DNA from: Bicyclus anynana
Lineage: Eukaryota; Arthropoda; Insecta; Lepidoptera; Nymphalidae
Direction: 5' to 3'
Assembly: GCF_947172395.1 (NCBI RefSeq)
Contig: NC_069109.1
Span: 5,188,968 to 5,252,967 of the forward strand
DNA length: 64,000 bases
Positions 45,801-53,413 of the stretch are shown in pieces; positions within the stretch are counted from its first letter, which is position 1; each line of letters starts with the position of its first letter. A program made the position numbers and the translations under genes. The notes beneath the pieces were generated by a model. That model saw only the letters and a list, made by a program, of their open reading frames with translations, was not told the origin of the DNA and did not search any database.

Positions 45801-48048
45801 AACTGGTGTACTTTACTCAAATATACGCCGCCGCTAATCAAAGTTTGTAAAACGCATCAACCCCCATAAGAAAGGTGGGACACTATTTACACGTGTCACA
45901 CCACTAAGCTGCCTGCATCCAGCAAATCCCTGTGACTAGCTTGATGTCGTCAGTCCACCTGTTGGGGGCGACCTAACACTGTGTTTGTAGTGCGGGATCG
46001 CTATTCCAGCGCCTTGGGACCCCAATGTCTATCGGCTCTTCAAACTACGTGCTCCACCCATTGCTGCTTTAGCCTCACGTCTCATTGACCTATGTCGGTG
46101 ACTTCAGTTCATCTGCAGATCTCCTCATTTCTGATTTGATCATGTAGAGATATTCTGAGTATAACTCATTTTATCGCCTGCTGTGTTACTCTGAGCCTTC
46201 TTATAAGGCCCATAGTTAATCAAACCCAGGATCTCCGTATTGTAAATTCACTGCACAACAAAGTCTGTCTAAATTATATTAATTATATCAGTGGACTGGA
46301 TCCCCAGCAACACTCCAAGGGGCGTTCAGCTCTGGGGCGGCCTGCTAAGCTTCTGGAGCGAGCTCGGTTGGCTGGAGTGACTCCAGTGGGGACCAGCACC
46401 GAAGGGACCTACGTACAACGGCCAACCCTAGTGGCCAAGTGCGGAAAAGGCCTAGGAAAAGAAGAAGATCAATGGAATGGAATGAAAAAGCTGTCAAATC
46501 TCACCTCCCCAGGGTTGAGCTCTCCGCCGGGCAGCTTGAAGAAGGCAGTGCCGAGCTGCAGCAGCAAGACGTGGGGCAAGCCGTGTTCATGCACCAGTAG
46601 CACACCTTCCACTGACCTTGAGTATACATTTGTTGATGTGAAACTTCTTATATGAATAAACATGATATTCTATTTTATAGTATAAACTTTTTTATCTAGG
46701 ATATAATATAACATTTCACTAGTTATTAATTTAATAAATATTTTTTGTTAAATAATTATTTATTCTCTACAAGGTAGCCTTTGACTACATTGATGGTAAT
46801 TGATGTTACAATCTTCCACCAGCCAGACCTAGACCAATTAAGAAAACCAAAATTGAGCCTGGAACCGAATCCTTGTAAATCCCCCGCAAACATCACTGCG
46901 CTGTGTCTTGTAAATCCCCCGCAAACATCACTGCACCATGGTGGCCAATAAAAACTATTGCTCCCTGTATAAGATGCACAAATCGAGAGAAGTAACAGGA
47001 TATTCTTTCTAATCATTTAATTAGTGAGTAGTATATATTTATATGCTGTGATAGCACAGTGAATATGACCTCTGCCTCTGATGCCAGGGGGTGTGGATTC
47101 GAATCTGATTCGTGCACCTTCAACTTTTCAGTTGTGTGCATTTTAAGAAATCAAAATATCACATGTCTCAAACGGTGAAGGAAAACATTGTGAGGAAACC
47201 TGCATACCAGAGAATTTTCTTAATTCTCTGCGTGTGTGAAGTCTGCCAATCCGCATTGGGCCAGCGTGGTGGACTATTGGCCTAACCCCTCTCACTCTGG
47301 GAAAAGACTTGAGCTCTTCAGTGATATCAATATATTTATATTCCTGAATGTGTTTTCCTGAAACTGTTCTTGACTGTACCTTGCAATAAACATTCTTCAG
47401 TGCTATTGTGTGCTGTGATAGAAACATATTATTATGAAGAGATCAGCATACAAAAGACGTCCATATCGCAAAGTAGCGATTTTTCAGGCAACCTTTGGTT
47501 TAGAAAAACACTAAAACTTCGGCAAGTATGTATCAAAAATAACCATTTTATTCCGTATTCCCACATGAACGGAAACTTCGCGGATGAAACCGCGGAGCGT
47601 CTGCTAATCTATACTAATATTATAAAGCTAATCTGTACTAATATTATAAAGAGTTTGTTTGTTTGATTGAACGCGCTAATCTCTGGAACTACTGGTCTGA
47701 TTTGAAAAATTATTTCAGTGCCCATTTATCGAGGAAGGCTTTAAGTTATATATTATCCTCGTATTCCTACGGGATCGGGTACCTAATCAATCAGTCAGTC
47801 AGCTAGTTAATACATAAAACTAACCTTCTCATTCCAATTTTAGCAAACTCCTCACGCATTCTTTGAAACCGCGCCGGCACCGAAGCATCTTTCTCAAACA
47901 ACGGCTCCTTCGTTCCGAACGTGTAATTTGTTAGCGGATACAGATTTATTGTCCTGTTTAATGTTAAATTCGGCGTTAAATGGCTGTTTTGATGTTGTAA
48001 GCCGGGCCGGGTCGGCCATTGCGGCTTGTTGCCTTGTACAGTTGCCAT
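36801..48048 (-). CDS. NUDT21: NUDT21 / CPSF5, cleavage factor Im 25 kDa subunit
   Basis: Minus-strand exons 48048-47825, 46616-46505, 38905-38815 and 37048-36801 join in phase to 224 residues (the human protein has 227). CFIm25 is the nuclear subunit that binds UGUA in pre-mRNA and sets poly(A) site choice; it has a Nudix fold without hydrolase activity. Diagnostic stretches: LYPLTNYTFGTKEPLFEKD and ARFQRMREEF (residues ~35-70), HVLLLQLGTAFFKLPGGELN (residues ~90-108), GLKRLLTETLGRQDG in exon 3, and NWWRPNFEPPQYPYIP to the C-terminal ISSLSQSLCRFNFVYM in exon 4. The N-terminal ~30 residues are variable, as in the family. Intron 2 is 7.6 kb because it holds a Bel/Pao element. No in-frame damage is seen, so the gene should be functional. 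A TATCGATA cluster lies 210-310 bp upstream of the ATG. Confidence 0.95.
37080..37387 (+). mobile_element. SINE family A in NUDT21 intron 3
   Basis: TATAGCCAGTGGATATGACC head, GGTTCGAATCCGG B-box, tail GGGTTGATGACGACGA. It starts ~30 bp from the exon 4 acceptor, antisense to the gene. A 19-bp perfect palindrome arm pair lies at 37556-37595. Confidence 0.85.
37640..37960. repeat. Repeat cluster with RTE piece and tRNA-like B-box
   Basis: 37655-37715 resembles the RTE 3' coding end at 49590-49660 (AAAGGCCTCCTCCAA). 37800-37960 is a separate element ending CCAGTTGTGGGAATTGAACC, whose end resembles a tRNA T-arm. 37970-38265 holds nothing recognisable. Confidence 0.4.
38269..38480 (-). mobile_element. 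SINE family B, head missing
   Basis: TACAACTTAACCGTTGACTA-type tail through CAGGCTAACTTGTTAGGAGG to CCACGTCTGAAGCCTCCTAC. Truncated before the tRNA head. In NUDT21 intron 3. Confidence 0.7.
38956..39040 (-). mobile_element. RTE LINE fragment, part 1 (split by Bel/Pao)
   Basis: CGATGGAGATCCACTGCAGG ... ATCACAATACTAAG is the RTE 3' end. It is cut by the LTR element at 39041 and resumes at 45904. Confidence 0.8.
39036..39040. other. Target-site duplication of the Bel/Pao element (left)
   Basis: CTAAG here and at 45904-45908. The single copy expected in RTE reads CTAAGCTGCCTGC. Confidence 0.9.
39041..39611 (+). repeat. 5' LTR
   Basis: 571 bp, TGCTTGAGCCGG ... GTGTCACACCA. Contains a palindrome GTAGGTATATACCTAC near its start and a splice-donor-like AAGGTAAGTCC. 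Confidence 0.95.
39975..44708 (+). CDS. Bel/Pao gag-pol polyprotein, ended early by a frameshift
   Basis: 1577 codons before the stop. N-terminal gag of the DUF1759 type (~125-300), Cys/His clusters at ~333 (CELC) and ~368 (CINC). A17-type aspartic protease follows with D490 in LLDIGSQ (the usual D[TS]G is DIG here). Reverse transcriptase has YMDD at 897-900. RNase H is marked by FCDASLNGYG (D1072). The integrase zinc site (H1376 to ~C1411) and the core Asp in IWTD follow. At a run of nine A (44608-44616) the frame shifts and reading ends after ~30 wrong residues, so the integrase loses its last catalytic Glu and C-terminus in this frame. The rest lies in the next frame (44617-45204). This copy is probably not autonomous unless the run is a sequencing error. 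No restored sequence is given. Confidence 0.9.
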   Translation: MENSELKTQLNILICKKENIFQRLNRLYDSSKAISTFESRKNDTFMNESETIDALHAKFENILDSINDLLLQINPKAQPDYQALDSFEDLYSTVKRVRNKILSNTNNNLSNTKNEAPATHINLAPIQIPCFDGKPQNWAIFYETFKANVHLNKNLTDSQRVQYLISKLTQGALTFTAGLVPNGDTYNIIWNNLVKKYQDKRALATHYLNNIFDLKNCSNNVNSLNMFIEKFSSSVAALKQIDISDLTDFILLHCALRKMDSQIIQNFEMSLQSKNIDIPTYTQLVEFVQMQVKILERSNTSLQKISNSNSRNTYKTLIAQTDFSSNNATTNSCELCNQSHSNLYHCKKFIEINDPLSRFEFIKSKNGCINCLSLFHNLRSCKSRVTCFCNKKHHKLLHRDNNNTKYAQRNTSAVCNNAQSETARIVPSPFDARINTSQNYVASFSNARHTNTLIKSNMNEGRSNILLASVVVRATPYKKRNKVDIRCLLDIGSQNNVITLKCCQMLSLPIKPIYNSFIKGIGMSSQPIHGYVTLDIQSRIYPMNKYNIRALVLDCLTDQLPTQYVNTCNMDYISDIPLADPTWNIPGGIDLILGAELFPHIYIGKKIIPETHGPAALLTTFGYILMGSCNQYCEQSNNSFTALAINELSFDLQNFWELDQIPVKKHFSPADIECEKLYSESISRNENGRYSVALPFCKNPTTFNDSYRNAYRRLISLERRLNHDSTLRTQYNQIINDYLSLGYISEVNDLEKRDEGFYLAHHPIIRPEKITSPVRIVIDPSVKNINNISLNDILHVGPNLQADLFTLLLNFRLFPVAMTADIKQMYLQIEVTPRDRKYLKFLFRFHDKEHIRIFHFNRVPFGLKSSPYLAMRTLQQLCSEENKRFPLASEIAKSQFYMDDLVHSEPNEETAKELSRELVSLFKSGAFELVKWTSNSTSLLDNLPNTHRTVVNFSDKNNICKVLGLAWEPKPDIFHFTISKLDDKCTKRTILSFVARLFDVLGLVSPVILYAKLLIKELWINKVDWDDTPCENVTRKYLALTKEFSLLSDSLQIPRHTGIKEGSKVNIVAFCDASLNGYGCVVYLHITDSHNNIIVNLLCSKSKVSPLKITTLARLELCAALLMSKLVKIVKETYSTRINIEEIYAFSDSTIALSWIKSSPHRWNTFVSNRVSQCQENLDPQHFYHVAGIENPSDCLSRGMLPAQLISHSLWWNGPEWLNRPPSEWPKSDFFPATYETLPEFKSNTLIITNVQCEQSILYNLTQRFSSWNKLIRTVLYVYRFARLLPDTGEVNKIFFVENALIKEIQRVHFADEITRLKNKQLPSKKLQKLSVFLDDKGIVRIGGRLSNADLPYEAKHPALLPKHDHAVDLIIDNYHLKNCHTGAGLLMSIIRQRFWILDARTVIRSRIHKCNICFRMKPSHPSPIMADLPSYRLQEAKAFLFTGIDHAGPIRITLTRRRGYQSQKAYICLFVCLVTKAIHIELASDLTSDNMISCLNRFLSRRGPVNTIWTDMSGTFIGAKAQLDEIYSLLLSSDYKNEFGLELQKKTNRMENHSAAFSTFRWNMGIKYKMRKSSPL
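44617..45204 (+). pseudogene. Integrase C-terminal part of the Bel/Pao polyprotein, out of frame
   Basis: Open in the frame shifted relative to 39975-44708, from the A run to the stop at 45204. It contains the GGIWE block with the third integrase Asp/Glu residue and the DUF5641-like C-terminal part (WPLGLITKTFPGKDG, ending VVKLYPLP). It has no start of its own; the first Met is at 44848. 45205-45332 is the 3' untranslated part with the polypurine tract. Confidence 0.85.
45333..45903 (+). repeat. 3' LTR
   Basis: 571 bp, reads identical to the 5' LTR. Preceded by AAGGCGGGGTGTA (polypurine-like, 45320-45332) and followed by the CTAAG duplication. Confidence 0.95.
45904..46215 (-). mobile_element. 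RTE LINE fragment, part 2
   Basis: Continues from 39040: CTAAGCTGCCTGCATCCAGC ... ACTTCAGTTCATCTGCAGAT. Same gene end as 57211-57847 with several indels, hence an old copy. Confidence 0.8.
46290..46480 (+). mobile_element. LINE 3' end, sister of 54670-55157
   Basis: GGCGGCCTGCTAAGCTTCTG, GAGCGAGCTCGG and CCAAGTGCGGAAAAGGCC match the last coding bases and 3' UTR at 55020-55150. It ends ~25 bp before NUDT21 exon 2. Confidence 0.7.
46757..46950 (-). mobile_element. SINE family B, degraded
   Basis: CTACAAGGTAGCCTTTGACT tail, CACCAGCCAGACCTAGACCA body, and a doubled 36-bp head piece (CTTGTAAATCCCCCGCAAAC twice). In NUDT21 intron 1. Confidence 0.65.
47043..47335 (+). mobile_element. SINE family A in NUDT21 intron 1
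   Basis: TGTGATAGCACAGTGAATAT head, GGATTCGAATCTG B-box, tail cut after GAGCTCTTCAGTGATA. Confidence 0.8.
47565..47805 (-). repeat. Short retroelement fragments in NUDT21 intron 1
   Basis: 47565-47615 (ACTTCGCGGATGAAACCGCG) and 47590-47800 (inverted copy of 21062-21250, with GGAACTACTGGTCTGATTTG). The first piece also occurs at 58475-58515 beside the exon 1 pseudogene. Confidence 0.5.
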
Positions 48049-48259
48049 TGTTATTTACACTATAATCTACACTAGAACTTTATGTTTAACACTACCAGAT
48101 GATGTATGAAGTTTATTGTAAGCGAAATATAAATTATATTACTGTTTTTGTAACTAAATAATTAGTAAATTGTCGGCAACAAAAATGAAATGCAGAACAC
48201 AACACATGCAAAATTCGCGTTACCATAAACAATATAGATTATAGAAACGACAAAGTAGG

Positions 48260-48365
48260 CTCCTCGAAAAAATATCGATACATCGATATATCGATATTAT
48301 TTTTTCAATGTATCGATATTTTTGAGCGATATTTAATGTTTCGATATATCGATATAAAATTACAA
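48260..48365. promoter_or_regulatory. TATCGATA cluster upstream of NUDT21
   Basis: ATATCGATACATCGATATAT and several more TATCGATA-type palindromes within ~100 bp, 210-310 bp upstream of the NUDT21 ATG. In Drosophila TATCGATA is the DRE bound by DREF at housekeeping promoters. A second group at 48826-48872 could make both clusters parts of one repeat instead. Confidence 0.4.
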
Positions 48366-48825
48366 GTATTGAAAAGTTATAAAAATCGATATTTTTTATA
48401 ATTAAAAAATCCTAAAAAAGAATACTTTCTTTATACTAACATTTTTTAACAAATTACATTTTTTTTGTCTTTGGTCGACTCGATTTACTGCGTTTTAATT
48501 TGGTACTTAAGTTGGCTTTTAAGTTGGCAACTCTGTCTGTCAATGTCATTTCAGTGTCAGTGTCTGTGCTTCAACTATCCGTATTATAACTTCAACGCGA
48601 GCGTATTTCTGCCTGCATTTAAGTTGATTATAGTTCTCAAACAATCTAACTAATTAAATCTGTATCAGATAAATATTGGTTTGATTAATAAATAATTAAT
48701 ATTTTTTATTGTTGTCCTTTATTTAAAAAAATTAAAAATGATGTCTATTGATTAGTATTTATCTAGTAATGTAAGATGATTGAAGTAGATTAGGCCAAAT
48801 ATTTTTTTTTTCCTATCACACCTAT

Positions 48826-48872
48826 ATATCGATATATCGATATTTTTAAATAAAAATATCAATATCGATATT
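48826..48872. repeat. Second ATCGATAT palindrome group
   Basis: TATATATCGATATATCGATA, then ATATCAATATCGATATTGAT. 48370-48825 between the groups and 48900-49440 after them hold no gene I can support. Confidence 0.5.
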
Positions 48873-49445
48873 GATATATTCAAAAAGGATATATTCAAAG
48901 GAGTAGAAGTTATTTACACGATAACGTTGGACAGCAGCGACACGATTTCCGCAGACGGAACATTTTAGAACTAAAACGGCGGCAGTTTTAAATGGAGATT
49001 AAAGATTTTAATTTTTCTTTTCATCGAGGTTTAATAAAACATTTACTTACATTTAAAATATTTTATGAAACCTATTTGGGCAAAAAAACAAAACAAATGT
49101 TTTTTTATTTTACTTTACTTGAACAATATTACTTTTTAGTTTTTTTTTTATCTTAGTGACTCTAGTTCGTAAAGTGCAGTCTCATGTTGATAATTATGAC
49201 TACCTCATTGGGCCCGTGGTTAGCTAGCGTGGTTAGGTTAGGAAAGGATAGGTAAAATTCACAATGAACCATACACAAATTTAATTCTGCTTGTTAGCTT
49301 AATTTTGAAATATATTTATTTTTCACTCATTTATAAAATAATCTATCACACTCAATACACATATTCTAACTTAATTTAGCTTAATTTTGAATTATATTTA
49401 TTTTTCACTCATTTATAAAATAATCTATCACACTCAAAGCTCTTA

Positions 49446-49475
49446 AAGTATAAATAAATAAATAAATAAATAAAG
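49446..49475. repeat. (AAAT)n microsatellite
   Basis: TAAATAAATAAATAAATAAA; just before the 3' end of a minus-strand RTE copy, possibly part of its tail. Confidence 0.6.
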
Positions 49476-49576
49476 CCTTTTATTTCCCGAAATATATACA
49501 GTTATTAATAAATACATTACAATAATTTAAAAAAAAATAAAAGTAGGTACACATTAAAATTCAAACTACACTATAA

Positions 49577-50211
49577 CTATAGAATGTCTCTTATTTCAGT
49601 GTGCCTTACGGCAAAGGCCTCCTCCAACTCCTTCCACTGTTTTCTGTCTGCCGCTATCCTCATCCAAAGAGGTCCTAAAGTCATTTTTAGGTCATCCTCC
49701 CATCTTTTTGTTTTCCGACCTCGGCTCCTAGCACCATCCCTTGGATACCAAACTGTCACCTGTTTGCTCCATTTTTCTTTTGTGCAGCGGAGCATATGTC
49801 CAGTCCATCTCCATTTCTGTTGATCAATACGTGTCAGTACGTTTGTTAGTTTAGTTTTATGCCTGATATCTGTACTTCTGACTTTGTCCATTAATTTCAA
49901 ACCTAGCATACTTCTTTCCATGCTTTTTGTCCCTAATGTGACATGTAAATGCTAGTTTGTCCCTGAGGTGTTTTGTCAAAGCCCAGGTTTCGCACCCATA
50001 GGTAATGCATGGTAGGATACAGGTATCGAAAGTCTTTTTCTTTATCTTAATGCCCAGTTCCTTACTTTTCATTATTTCCTTTAAGGTCCAATACTTTTTC
50101 CACCCAGTCGCTATTCTTTTGTCTATTTCTTTCTGCATTTGGTCATTTGGCGATATTATCTGGCCTAGATACACATATTCATCTACGTATTCGAGTTTCT
50201 CTTGCTCTTAA
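49577..50211 (-). mobile_element. RTE-type LINE 3' part, frameshifted
   Basis: Minus-strand C-terminal half of an RTE polyprotein: KKTFDTCILPCITYGCETWA, then after a shift near 49920 MLGLKLMDKVRS... RRWTGHM-like KWRWTGHMLRC and AFAVRHTEIRDIL. It is a different RTE lineage from 57211-57847 (about 30-40 percent similar by eye). Confidence 0.8.
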
Positions 50212-50235
50212 AGTAAAACATCATTATTCATTTCC

Positions 50236-50458
50236 TACTATATTATTATAAACGCGAAAGTTTGTATGGATGTTTGATTGTTTGTTACTCTTTAACACCG
50301 CTACTACTGAACCGATTTGGCTGAAATTTGGAATGGAAATAGATTTTACTCTTGGATAGACACATAGGCTACTTTTCGTACCGGAAAATCCAGGGTCCCT
50401 GCGGTATTAGTGAAAAACTGAATTTCACGCGGACGAAATCGCGGGCGTCCGCTAGTTA
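50236..50458 (+). repeat. 'AACGCGAAAGTTTGTATGG' short retroelement
   Basis: Complete-looking copy from TATTATTATAAACGCGAAAG to GAAATCGCGGGCGTCCGCTA. Partial copies are at 54236-54400 and, inverted, 30615-30845. Confidence 0.55.
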
Positions 50459-50813
50459 TTTAAACAGTATATTGATAATTTAATTTGTTAAACATTAATT
50501 TAATTTATTTAATTAATGTTTAACAAAAATTAGATCTTTAACATCTTGATCCAAGCAGCTACAGCATTGAAAAAACTGATTCAAAATAAAAAGTCCGAAA
50601 AACAAATATAACTTAGTCACCCCAGGGAATTTTTCAAAACTATTCAAATTAGTTTTAGATAATTAGATGGTCTATCTACCATTTGTGTTTTATCCATTAA
50701 TTAAGGGACAACCTGTATAGTTTTAAATTTTTATTTTTCCGAGACCCGTATATTTTCAGTATTATTATAAAGCCCATTAAATAATTATAAATAAAATAGA
50801 AACACTGAATTTG

Positions 50814-50909
50814 GCATAGCCCTTCTCATAAATTCTGAAGTTTACGCATAGTCCTTCTCATAAATTCTGAAGTTTACGCATAGTCCTTCTCATAAATTCT
50901 GAAGTTTAC
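50814..50909. repeat. Three perfect-length 32-bp tandem units
   Basis: GCATAGTCCTTCTCATAAAT + TCTGAAGTTTAC, three times, one substitution in unit 1. Confidence 0.9.
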
Positions 50910-51408
50910 TTAATTTATAACGGTATTTTTTTCATTATTTCTCCATAAATTTTTAGTTGTGCCCATTGTAGATTTACAAGTCGATACAGAGTAATGGTGC
51001 CCATATTAATTCTATTGGATTTAACTTACAGTAGAATGTCCCAAGATCTAAAATATTTACAAAATTAATAATTAGATTTATTTTAATTGTTCCGAGATTA
51101 ATTATTTTTTTAATAGCCCATTATTTTTTTAAATAGCCCATTTATAAATACAATAGACACCTGACTGTGTTAGTCAGTTGTCTAGCTTACCAATTTGGCA
51201 TAATCTAGTTCATATATCAAATTAGCTTAATTTATAAATTTTATGATCTCTCTATGAATTTTTAGTTGTGCCCATATATTTCTAAAGGATTTAATTTAGT
51301 GATTTTATGGAAGATATTTACAATACATTTGTCGCATTATGTATACAGTTTTAATTTTTTATTATTGTGAGATTCGTATATTTTGCTACAATTATACCTA
51401 AGTCCATT

Positions 51409-51718
51409 CGTCGTCATCAACCCATATTCGGCTCACTGCTGAGCTCGAGTCTCCTCTCAGAATGAGAGGGGTTAGGCCAGTAGTCCACCACGCTGGCCCA
51501 ATGCGGATTGGCAGACTTCACACACGCAGAGAGTTAAGATAATTCTCATGTATGCAGGTTTCCTCACGATGTTTTCCTTCACCGATTGAGACACGTGATA
51601 TTTAATTTCTTAAAATGCACACAACTGAAAAGTTGGAGGTGCATGCCCCGGACCGGATTCGAACCCACACCCTCCGGAATCGGAGGCAGAGGTCATATCC
51701 ACTGGGCTATCACAGCTC
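51409..51718 (-). mobile_element. SINE family A, full length
   Basis: TCGTCATCAACCCATATTCG tail to GGGCTATCACAGCTC head. Inserted in the degenerate array; flanks share TAAGTCCATT (51401-51410 region and 51725-51734). Confidence 0.9.
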
Positions 51719-51829
51719 ATTAAGCTAAGTCCATTAAGCTAGGTCCATTAAATATTTAAAATTATTATTTTTTTTGTAAAAGAATATTTGCTATATCTTT
51801 TAAATATGACTAATATCGTCGTTTACTTA

Positions 51830-52148
51830 GTCGAGGTTACTACACTATTGATGAGTTCCTTAACGACAAAGGTGCTTGGAGGCCATTGGATCAGCTTCCA
51901 CCTTCACACAGGAAATAAAACTATAAGAAATTGTAATTTAATTGTTATCAAATGTAAATTGTAATACTGTATGACTTTTTTCAAAAGAGCAACTGTTGAG
52001 TTTCTTGCCGGTATCTTCTCAGCAGAACCTGCCTTCCGAACCGGTGGTAGAATCTTTACAAATAGTCAACTGACGTGTCAAAAGTGCTTGTAAACTGAGC
52101 CTACTTGAAATAAATGAATTTTGAATTTTGAATTTTGAATTTTGAATT
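51830..52148 (+). mobile_element. LINE 3' end with (GAATTTT)n tail
   Basis: The C-terminal codons (YYTIDEFLNDKGAW-like, with HRK before the stop at ~51918) are followed by a 3' UTR with CAGCAGAACCTGCCTTCCGA and GTGCTTGTAAACTGAGCCTA, ending in GAATTTT repeats. A minus-strand copy is at 55495-55866. The clade (CR1/Jockey type) is not settled. Confidence 0.65.
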
Positions 52149-52280
52149 TCGTTCCCCTCCAACTAGTCGACAAAGACTGTGTTAGGAGTGGGTACGACAA
52201 TAGACCAACGGGGCGGGGATCGAACCACCACCCCTCGGTGATGAGTCCGACCGCTCTTACCGTTGAGCTATTGAGGCTCT
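52149..52280 (-). mobile_element. tRNA-derived SINE (family C)
   Basis: The minus strand reads a near-complete tRNA: GCCTCAATAGCTCAACGGTA (A-box), ACTCATCA around a CAT anticodon position, and GGTTCGATCCCCGCC (B-box), followed by a short unique body. The tRNA-Met-like head is better preserved than in families A and B. It lacks a normal acceptor end, so it is not a tRNA gene. Confidence 0.65.
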
Positions 52281-52704
52281 GAAATACAATAGACACCTGA
52301 CTAACACACCTTACCAATTTAGTATAATCCAGTTCTTATATTAAGTTCATTTAATTTTTTTAGTTTTATTATTTCTCCATAGATTTTTAGTTGTGCCCAT
52401 TGAATTTATCAATAGGATTTAATTTACAGTGATATGATGGAAGATATAAAATATTTACAATATATTTGTCGCATTATATACAGTTTTAAATTATTATTAT
52501 TCCAATATACATATATTTTTCAATATTTATAACTGTTAAATATTTATAAATAAAATGGGCACTGAATAAAGCCCTTTCTTAAATGGTATAGTTCGCTTAA
52601 TTTATAAAAGTTTTATTATTTCTTCACATTGTTAGTTGTGATAATATTAAATCTATTGGATTTAACTTACAGTAGTATGGTGGAGGATCTAAAATATTTG
52701 ATCT

Positions 52705-53085
52705 ATTTTTATTTATTTATTTATTTATTTATTTATTATATTATACAATATAATAATAATAATTACAAGTTACATTTTATTACATAATGCAAGTTATGGA
52801 TACCCAGTTTGGGCGTAGCCTTTTGTCGAGTGAGTGATAGGGAGACCGATTTTATTTTTTGTTTTTATTTGTCATTCAAGTAGTCATTCACCGTGTAATA
52901 GCACTAAGTCCCTTAATTTCTTTTTGAAAGCAATATCTTTCGCCTCATTACGTATACGGTCTGGAAGGTTGTTGTAAATTTTTATTGACATTGCGTATGG
53001 GCCGGAGCTGTGGAGTATTAATTTTGAAAGAGGGTAAATTAGTTTATTTTCGTTTTTTTCGCGGATTTTTTTCATTATTGATCTA
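52705..53085 (-). mobile_element. LINE 3' end with (AATA)n tail
   Basis: On the minus strand a 63-codon open segment, SIKIYNNLPDRIRNEAKDIA then KKKLRDLVLLHGE, typical of the last residues of Jockey/CR1-type ORF2. It is followed by 3' UTR and an AATAAATAAATA tail at 52713-52740. Confidence 0.6.
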
Positions 53086-53413
53086 AGATCCGTATATTTT
53101 CAGTATTATTATACCTAAGCCTATTAAATATGATAGCTACAATATACACCTAATACACCTTACCAATTTGGTATAGTCCAGTTCATATATTAAGTTCGCT
53201 TGATTTTTTAGTTTTATTATTTATCCGTGAATTTTTAGTTGTGCCCATATTCTATTGGATTTACTGCGATACGGTGGAAGATCTAAAATATTTATAATAT
53301 ATTTTTGGGTTTTCATAGTATCTACAGCAATATTAGTATAATTAATGAATTATCTTTTTTAAATTTCGTTAGAATTTGGGCATTTATCAGTAAGAAGGTC
53401 AGGTCATATGATT

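Larger units (their letters stand above)
39041..45903 (+). mobile_element. Full-length Bel/Pao LTR retrotransposon
   Basis: 6863 bp: 571-bp LTRs (39041-39611 and 45333-45903) starting TG and ending CA, 5-bp target duplication CTAAG, a primer-binding-like TTGGTCCATTCGAGCC just after the 5' LTR (39617-39632), and a purine-rich AAGGCGGGGTG before the 3' LTR. I found no difference between the LTRs, so the insertion is recent. It carries a single gag-pol frame with the Bel/Pao order gag, protease, reverse transcriptase, RNase H, integrase, and no envelope gene. It sits in NUDT21 intron 2, antisense to the gene. ICTV treats this group as Belpaoviridae. Confidence 0.97.
50640..53390. repeat. Degenerate array of ~350-bp units, TE-interrupted
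   Basis: Recurring landmarks are TTTTTAGTTGTGCCCAT, TCTATTGGATTTAACTTACA, GGAAGATCTAAAATATTTAC and CACCTGACT/CTTACCAATTTGG. Units are near 50940-51060, 51165-51400, 52290-52520, 52560-52700 and 53085-53390, separated by SINE and LINE insertions. The last unit abuts the zinc-finger gene 1 stop codon. A further unit lies at 60815-60955 next to zinc-finger gene 2. Confidence 0.65.

Noticed and set aside
46368..46655. Plus-strand 95-codon frame
   Set aside because: It combines a LINE 3' end with the antisense of NUDT21 exon 2.
52149..52280. Genuine tRNA-Met gene
   Set aside because: A- and B-boxes are good, but acceptor pairing is missing and it is followed by SINE-like sequence.
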